DNA of 64,000 nucleotides, from assembly GCA_021234155.1 (NCBI GenBank), contig JAJEKV010000012.1, positions 3,443,638 through 3,507,637 of the forward strand, given 5' to 3'. The notes below the pieces were generated by a model. It did no database searches. It was given only the letters and a program-made list of their open reading frames with translations, and was not told the DNA's origin. Both the position numbers and the translations under genes were made by a program. The stretch comes from Isoetes taiwanensis (Eukaryota; Streptophyta; Lycopodiopsida; Isoetales; Isoetaceae). Below are positions 57,890 through 64,000 of this stretch, in pieces. Positions within the stretch are counted from its first letter, which is position 1. The number at the start of each line of letters is the position of its first letter.

Positions 57890-58345
57890 CCTGCTTCATC
57901 TCAGTGTAGTCAAATGCCTCACTTTAGTCTGTATGAACTCTATCAATGATAGCAGATAGCTTTTGCTTGTTGATGTAATGGGCCATGTACTTGTAGAGGG
58001 CTTGAGGTTGCACCTTAACCAGTTTAAAGAAAGCATCGCCGACGACAATAAGGCCTTATAATGTCTTGAAAGATAGTCCTCCTTTTTGTCCCAACTGCCT
58101 AGCAACGTCTTCAACTTGCATGATACTACCCATGCAGTCAAACCCGCTCTCACAGTACCTTTTGTGGCCAGCTATAAACGTTCTAGAAAAGTTATTATAT
58201 TGTACTTCCCTTCTGTGCCCCTAGTTATGAACTATTGTGTCTAGGAGTTTTCTTAAATAGCAGGCTCAACCTCTTCCTGAACGTTCCTTTGTGAGTGGGG
58301 CTTTTTTGAGATTTCGATTGTCCTCTTTGGCATTTTATTGCCCGC
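57890..58345 (-). pseudogene. Unrecognised coding relic
   Basis: From an ATG at about 58,338: MPKRTIEISKKPHSQRNVQE, then after stops and frame changes FIAGHKRYCESGFDCMGSI, MQVEDVARQLGQKGGLSFKT, LIVVGDAFFKLVKVQPQALY, KYMAHYINKQKLSAIIDRV and an acidic run. Residue spacing looks protein-like (alternating hydrophobics, two Cys) and the final part is helical. I do not recognise the family; it could be a transposon accessory protein, as it lies between the CACTA and DUF7869-type relics. Confidence 0.35.
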
Positions 58346-58394
58346 AAAAGCATGGTCATTAACGACAGTACAAAAGGCTAAAAAAAATAGAGAA

Positions 58395-58785
58395 ATATAT
58401 TCTGGAATAGAAAAAACCAAACTTAAGCCTAAACAAAGAACAAATGTGCTTTTGCCATGTCAAAAAGAAGTTTAACACACTTAGTAAATAAAAAAATAAA
58501 AAAAAAATAAAAAAAAAAGAGAGAGAAAAAACTAATGCGAACTATGCTTATACTATTTAAAGAAAAAGCTACTTTAAGGCTAAGCTTACACCATTTTAGA
58601 TGCTTTTCCCTTTCCCGAATAGCAAAAGTCTATTCGGAAATACACTTTTGTATTCTCGGATAGCAAAAGTGTATTCCAGAATACAGAATACACTTTTTGC
58701 TATAGTGTATTTTATTCTGAATATCCAAAATTATTTCCGAAAACACTTTTGCTAATCGAGAATAGACAAGTATACTTTGGAATAA
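58395..58785. repeat. Palindromic repeats AGCAAAAGTGTATTCC / GGAATACACTTTTGCT
   Basis: Units in both orientations at about 58,620, 58,640, 58,662, 58,686 and 58,742, with TATTCTGGAATA at 58,398 and again at 59,364. The same unit builds the inverted repeats at 9,117-9,274 inside methyltransferase copy 1. Confidence 0.85.
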
Positions 58786-58832
58786 ATTTCAACAAGTACA
58801 AAAGCTAAAAAGGGCGTACAACAAGTACAAAA

Positions 58833-59153
58833 GGGTAAAAGCATGTTAGGGTGTACCACTTTTGGAACCTGCAAAAGTACATACACTAGGTACTTCAGAA
58901 CTGGGTACTTTCTCATTTTTATTTTCATTAAAACTAGTACAAAAGTCTAAAATAAAAGTCACGGACGCATTAATATTCAAAGTTAAGATAAAGATAATGC
59001 TACCGAAGACCAAAATATATATAAAAGTTCTAGAATGTACCTTTTATTGAGATATTACACAGGTACCCAGTACCCAGTCCTGGGTACCTTTTTAGGTACT
59101 TTTTTTGTCACTAAATAATACTTTTTAAGGGACACCCTAACATGCTTTTACCC
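58833..59153. mobile_element. MITE with perfect 22-bp terminal inverted repeats
   Basis: GGGTAAAAGCATGTTAGGGT (58,833 on) and its exact reverse complement (59,132-59,153; 22 bases each) bound a 321-base element without coding capacity. AAAA flanks both sides, and AAAAGCTAAAAA right of it resembles sequence left of it at 58,798, so a short A-rich target duplication is likely. Subterminal GGTACCCAGTACCCAG-type repeats are inside. Confidence 0.85.
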
Positions 59154-60009
59154 AAAAGCTAAAAACGACTTCAATTTTCTTTTCCCTCTCCAATTCAGAA
59201 TACAGCTTCTGCGAATAGTTTCGAAGTCGTTGATTCTAGCGACTCCAGTTGCAGCAAAAATACAGAAGTGAAGGTGCCAAAATCTCCTTTTAAAGGTTCA
59301 CCATGGTTCTTTCTCTAATTCTATGTAAAGTGGAATACGACTGGTCTAAATAGCCTAATCTAGTGTATTCTGGAATAGCTTGTAGTTTTCTTCTGCCTTC
59401 ATTTTTTCAATAGTCTTCTTCTTTTTGATTGGTCTTGTATTCTTGAATAGCAAATGTACAATAATCAAGTAAGTTGCTGTCTCTCTAATGTTTTGCAGTT
59501 GTTGAAGATGGTTAAACGCGTTGTGAACAAACTTCCACCCCCTTTTGTTGTCTCTAGTTCCTCTAGTTCGGATAGAACACGTGGCCAAATGTGTTTTCTT
59601 CTGATGTTCATGCTTCTCCAACTCCAACCTCAATAAGATCAGTCCAGCAAATAATAGACTGCCACCACCTTTCCAATTGTCACCAAGTCCAACAAGAAAT
59701 AGATTGCCCCTCCCTTCGTTGCATTACCACTTGTATATAACAGTCTTCCATCACCTTTTGTTCCATCTCCCCCGTCACCAAGTCCAACAAGAAATAGGTT
59801 GCCCCCTCCCTTCATTTCATTACCACGTACGTACTTTTGTTCCATCCCCTGAAACTATACAGGCTCCACCTCAATAGATGATTCAGAACAGACTATCCCA
59901 CCATTTATAGTTTCTCCTACTTCAAATAAATGTTTGAGGTCCCTATCTTGCTCAAAAGAATATGAAATTCTCCATAACTTCTCTTACCATGACTTTACTA
60001 CAAATGAGG

Positions 60010-61058
60010 ATGATTCTTGAATAAGGGCTCGCATAAAAATAGACAAAAGATCCCGCTAGCTAGGCTTTTCATTCATCTTAGCAGTTTTTCTACAATGGTG
60101 TAGAGTGGGTAGCCGCACATCGCAGGCTACTCAAAAAATGAAAAACATAGGGAATATCTAGTTATGTCATCTGGACCCCAAATAAAATTGTGTGCTATAG
60201 ATGTTGGCTAGTATACCTGCCGAGAGCTTATCGCCGGGATTAAAAAACCCCGCCCTTTCGGGATCTCGGCAAGGGGCTTGGACAACGCAAGACTGCTAAA
60301 TGTCTCCACAAAAAAAGCCACGCTCCACAGAGAATACCGAAGCCGTGCATCACCCCCACACGAACAAAAAAACCAATAGAGAAAAAACCTCGAAAAAGCG
60401 AGGGGCTGGTCACGCGTGCCACACGATAAAAAACAACATTTACAATAATATACACATTAAGGGAGGGTGGACGGGAGTCAAGGGAACTGCTGAGAGAGGA
60501 GAATGCCGATGAGAAGTCGATGAAGAACCTGCAAGGAATAGCGATCCCCAAATGAACCAGAGCCCCAGAAAATGCATGCAATGCATGCATGCATGCAATG
60601 CATGCATGCATGGGAGAGATGCATGCTCGCCCATTCGAGAATACCAATCCGATGGCTCGGATCGATGGCATTCTCGAATAAGGGCTCGCATGAAAACAAA
60701 CAAAAGCCCCCGACAAAAAGAGGACTTCCTTATCAAAATGGGATCGAAGTCGAAGGTTGAAGGATGGCCGAAAAAGAGACAAGATTAGGGAAGAACATGT
60801 CACAACATGGAAAAGGATGCCAAACTATCAAACCAAGCAGGGAGAAGCCTCTCCCCTGCCTGGTATCAAAGAAAGAGAGTCAAGCGAACTGCTGAGAGAG
60901 GAGAAAACACCGATGAGAAGTCGATGAAGAACCTACAAGAAATAGCGATCCCCAACCGAACGGATCCCCGTAAAAATGCATGCAATACATGCATGCATGG
61001 GAGAGATGCATGCTCGTCCATTCGAGAATACCGATCCGATGGCTCGGATCGATGGCAT
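60010..61058 (-). mobile_element. Tandem-unit short retroelement, two units
   Basis: Read leftward: unit A (61,058 to about 60,712) and unit B (60,711 to 60,010). Both start with the junction hairpin (CCATCGATCCGAGCCATCGG), then a GCATGCAT-rich stretch and CATCGACTTCTCATCGG. Unit A ends with CTTTTGTTTGTTTTCATGCG + AGCCCTTATTCGAGAAT; unit B ends with the same block at 60,055-60,010. Unit B also has the 3' stem-loop (60,195-60,290). Same family as 41,877-42,479. Confidence 0.7.
60195..60290 (-). ncRNA. Conserved 3' stem-loop in the tandem-unit element
   Basis: On -: GCCGAGA, then CCCGAAAGGGCGGGG, TTTTTTAATCCCGGCGATAA, then TCTCGGC. The outer stem GCCGAGA/TCTCGGC differs from those at 19,300 and 42,200 yet pairs fully. 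Confidence 0.65.
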
Positions 61059-62030
61059 ATTTTAGCTTTCAGACCTCTTCAATAACTATTGTGACACACA
61101 ACTTTGTAGAGTTTCAATCCACAATAAAAAAAGATATGTTTGCAAGAACTCCTCGTCAAGATACTACCAGAACATCTTATGGACCATCAGCTATATTTAA
61201 CACCGTGCCTCCAACTTATTTGAGTACAGCTTCACGTAGTCTTTGTTTTTCACTTCAAACACACCACTGAGGGCAAAGAAGGTCACTCCTAGAGTAGAAC
61301 TTTCATCAGAAGATGAAGACACCAACGAAGAGCAACGAGATTACATGTTTTCCAGTCAATCTGCTAAGAAATTCAAGTTGGATTTTAGCTTGAGAGCATG
61401 TTCTTCTCTAAGAAGAAGAAACCTTATGGATGAACAAAAAATGAGGAGAATTTTAAGAACTGCATGCTGCTCATTGGGTTGCATTAATAGATTCAACATG
61501 GCTAAACTTCGTGCAATTAGAGATAACTACAGTTCTATGACATTCGCGTACCAAAATGCCTACTTGGGTTATCATGTAAGACCAGGCTGCCACACCTTTT
61601 TGCATTACATTAACCATGAACAAGTGCGCCATAAATGCTTTAGGGTTGTCCATCATTTAGGGGCTACTAGAATGTCTCAAGTACGTAAAAGACTGGGTAA
61701 AAACCCTGCAATTGATGATCACTGCAATCCAAGAAGAGTTAGAACAATGCACGCCCTAGCTGTTGTGTCATGGATGAAGAATTATTTTAGAGAAACATGT
61801 GAAAAGTTGCTTAACAACAACATGTATCAGTTGACAGACAACATCACGAAAAGGATGTCTTTGAAGAAAATAAAAAAAAACGTGCATTCAGTCTCAGCAC
61901 ATCTCTTACTCACACTTCACCAAATTATGGAAAAGTGAATTCGGTCTTATAAAAATTCCCCATAAACGTAGAGTATGTGTGTGCTCAAGGTGTGTAGAAT
62001 TAAAGAGTCAAAGAGGAACTGCGAACATAC

Positions 62031-62579
62031 ACATGACCATGCAATCACATGGGTGTGCTTTTCTATTTATCAATAGGTTAATTTCCTCATCACAACAAAA
62101 CTTTCCGTAGCAAAATATTAGAATGAAAATGTAAATATCTTAGCAGTTTGTTTCATGTTCACACTACTCTGACTAATTTTATTTTTAGCAATTTGTTAGC
62201 ATCCTACAAATGTGCCAATCCCATATGGTATATCATGAGCTGGAGTAAATTTTATTGCCATGTTCATGGCAATAGAAGCCTTCCCTATCATTTTTGCCCC
62301 GAGAACACAAACATTCTTACAAAAACATTGTTTTGCATTGCCTCTTTACAATGATTGCTAATAATAGAATCGATGGTTCTAAATGAGAATAAGAGCCCAT
62401 GCTTCTGAGAAATTCTATGGCCCAGTCTCAATCTTGTTGTTTCTTGAAATTTCAAACTTGCCTAATAAGCTTGCTAAGATTACTTGTTGTTCCTTGTTAT
62501 TAGATTCCCTTTGTTTCATCGTCAGTTCAAGATTGAGGACATACACGCACACGCACACGCACACGCACATCCTTGCAAT
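62031..62579. other. No recognisable gene
   Basis: AT-rich spacer with a short (CACACG)n run at about 62,540-62,570. Nothing else seen. Confidence 0.5.
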
Positions 62580-62615
62580 CTTTATCCTCCTTAACAAACA
62601 AGTTTACAATCAAGT

Positions 62616-63100
62616 ACCTTGGCCACACCTTGCTTCCTATGTAGACATGTCAGACATGCTTGGTTGTGGCTTCAAGGCCTCTTTCATTGCAATTTGAATA
62701 GCCAGCAGGTGTTATTAGCAGTTTATCCAAGTAGCTGGGATAATTTGGCAAAAAGGGCCTTTCATTTGGCTTCTGCATGGATCATCTGGTCCATTTGGAA
62801 AAGAAGGAATCTTCTCATATTTAAAGGTCTTGCTTGTTCAGATGCACAGGTCCTTCTTGATGCCCAACAACGAATTGTCAAAGCATTCAGGTGCTCATCA
62901 ATTGCTAATGAGGTGAAGGGCCGTATTTGGGAGCACTATCTTCAGATTCATACTTACTTATGAGTTTTTGCTTGCTCTTCATATTGTTTAGATGTTGTAT
63001 TTGAGTGGGGTGGTTTTGCTCTGGTGGACATTCTCTCCACTGAGTTATTAGTCCCCATTATACTCTGTAACTTTCTCTAATGTGGTATGACGTAAAAATA

Positions 63101-63198
<98 letters not shown>

Positions 63199-63243
63199 CT
63201 GGATAATAAAGGCTCAAGTCCTTCAAAAAAAAAAAAAAAAAAC
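62616..63243 (+). mobile_element. 5'-truncated LINE with target-site duplication
   Basis: Flanked by a 36-base direct repeat: CTTTATCCTCCTTAACAAAC... (62,580-62,615) and CTTTATCCTCCATAATAGTT... (63,244-63,279), both ending AAGTTTACAATCAAGT. The interior starts within a zinc-binding reverse transcriptase C-terminal region (CFLCRHVRHAWLWLQGLF ... ASAWIIWSIWKRRNLLIFKG, frame 62,619-62,963), where W-x-x-W-x-x-R-N is typical of plant LINE ends. The 3' part has a (TCTA)n array, AATAAA, and an 18-base A tail. Confidence 0.9.
63101..63198. repeat. (TCTA)n microsatellite in the LINE 3' end
   Basis: About 24 TCTA units immediately before the AATAAA signal and poly-A tail of the LINE. Confidence 0.97.
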
Positions 63244-63351
63244 CTTTATCCTCCATAATAGTTAAGTTTACAATCAAGTGATGGATGCTCCAAATATGCT
63301 CTTTTACATTGCATGTCACAGCTTATTATTGGTTAAACAAAAAAATAATTC

Positions 63352-63506
63352 GATAACTTAGTTCCAAATATCAAGTGTAAGCCCTCATCACCATTAATAT
63401 ATTGATGTTTCAAACATCTCCTTTATCAGATAACTTAGTTCCAAATATCAAGTGTAAGCCCTCATCACCATTAATATATTGACGTTTCAAACATCTCCTT
63501 TAGCTA
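63352..63506. repeat. 77-bp tandem duplication
   Basis: GATAACTTAGTTCCAAATAT... starts at 63,352 and 63,429; the two copies are nearly identical (TGATG versus TGACG), so the duplication is young. Confidence 0.95.
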
Positions 63507-64000
63507 TGCAGTCTCTGTATAGAATCAACTAAGGAGATTTTGGTTTATGTTTGTGCTATCTATGTACTATGTTTTAACATGTCTTGTTCCTATGGTTTCT
63601 ATGTCCTACTCCCTCAAGAGGAAGGATCTGTAGAGAGATATTAGTGCATTTTTTGCCGATCCGCCACTACCGAAACTAAGATCTATTGATATTTCGTGTC
63701 AATTCCTCCCTTGACAAGTATGCCCTACTGCTAATTTGTTTTCCTCTGGTTTATTTAGTTCTTGGTCTTGTGGTCATTTTTTGAACGAGCTTGCTAGCAC
63801 ATACGCTTGATCTATTGAACCAAGTATTCTATATGGTTTATAGGGTTTTCTTCTGTGAAAATGTATTTGCAACTATTCGCTATTATTGATGGTGTATTTA
63901 GTGGTGTATTTAGTTTAGTGATGGTACTAAAACTTTTTTTATTCATCTACTCTTCCATCTCTCTTTCTTCATTGTATCCGTCCCCCACTGCAATCCATCC
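63507..64000. other. No recognisable gene
   Basis: AT-rich sequence to the window edge; no frame or motif supported. Confidence 0.5.

Larger units (their letters stand above)
59460..62030 (+). pseudogene. DUF7869-type transposase-like gene relic, copy 1, split by an insertion
   Basis: A Pro/Ser-rich N-terminal part (59,505-60,008; repeated PSPTRNRLPPPF) is interrupted by a tandem-unit element (60,010-61,060). It resumes at about 61,065 (DMFARTPRQDTTRTSYGP) and, in the 231-residue open frame 61,243-61,938, has LRTACCSLGCINRFNMAKLR then RDNYSSMTFAYQNAYL, the Cys-rich N-terminal module, followed by HKCFRVVHHLGATRMSQVRK. Beyond a frameshift at about 61,920 come LIKIPHKRR and C-x-C-S-R-C, equivalent to IWKREFPDVSI...C-x-x-C of copy 2 at 32,739. 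The D-x-M-D-Q and Q-L-D-N part is absent. Family identity is from memory of this architecture and needs a profile search. Confidence 0.6.

Noticed and set aside
60240-60803. A 187-residue - strand frame
   Set aside because: It runs through the junction hairpin, GCATGCAT repeats and 3' stem-loop of the tandem-unit element, all of which behave as structured non-coding sequence.
63080-63265. Open frame with a repeating Ile-Tyr-Leu-Ser product
   Set aside because: Pure translation of the (TCTA)n microsatellite.

Overview
The window looks like nuclear DNA from a land plant with a large, repeat-rich genome, probably a seed-free plant such as a fern. Three things point that way (inference, not proof): a PLS-class pentatricopeptide-repeat (PPR) gene relic, which is land-plant specific; initiator-methionine-tRNA primer sites (TGGTATYAGAGC) in LTR retrotransposons; and a mix of chromovirus-like Gypsy, Copia, CACTA, LINE and DIRS-type elements. 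Short AT-rich introns, poly-A retroposon tails and abundant microsatellites confirm a eukaryotic nuclear sequence. I see no rRNA, no intact tRNA, no CRISPR and no bacterial-style operon. Almost every protein-coding trace is broken.

Layout. 1-1,090: three poly-A retroposon ends around an (AATTTT)n array. 2,790-3,095: Copia RNase H relic (-). About 3,150-7,500: a + strand Gypsy-type element with one LTR, primer site and decayed interior. 7,714-9,780: relic of a bacterial-type DNA N4/N6 methyltransferase gene (-). 9,781-27,806: a - strand Gypsy element (3' LTR, chromodomain tail, unusual acidic gag-side ORFs, a hairpin-rich leader, truncated 5' LTR) into which a GC-rich LINE (about 13,990-19,466, +) is inserted. 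29,850-31,790: a second methyltransferase relic (+), followed on the same strand at 32,000-33,800 by a relic of a DUF7869-type transposase-like gene. 34,240-36,000: another relic of the same Gypsy family. 37,440-42,480: T-rich, internally duplicated sequence ending in a tandem-unit retroelement. 43,755-45,980: PPR pseudogene. 47,488-49,208: multi-exon FSH-family serine hydrolase gene with two visible lesions. 50,390-52,900: DIRS-like retroelement (-). 53,000-53,900: tRNA-derived sequence, a MITE and a perfect inverted repeat. 54,116-54,430: small unrecognised gene. 56,110-56,690: CACTA DUF4218 relic. 57,890-58,340: unrecognised coding relic. 58,833-59,153: MITE. 59,460-62,030: second DUF7869-type relic, split by a tandem-unit element. 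62,616-63,243: 5'-truncated LINE with a 36-bp target-site duplication.

How the parts relate. Host-type loci are few: the PPR relic, the FSH hydrolase and the 54 kb ORF. Everything else is mobile DNA in nested layers. The most interesting signal is the repeated association of a prokaryote-like DNA methyltransferase with a DUF7869-type transposase-like protein. They are neighbours on one strand at 29.8-33.8 kb. The other two copies, at 7.7-9.8 and 59.5-62 kb, are far apart but share the same palindromic repeat family (TATTCYRGAATA with AGCAAAAGTGTATTCC). I infer a decayed transposon family that carries its own DNA methylase. A second notable signal is a family of small tandem-unit retroelements with a covarying hairpin at the unit junction and a conserved 3' stem-loop shared with the GC-rich LINE.
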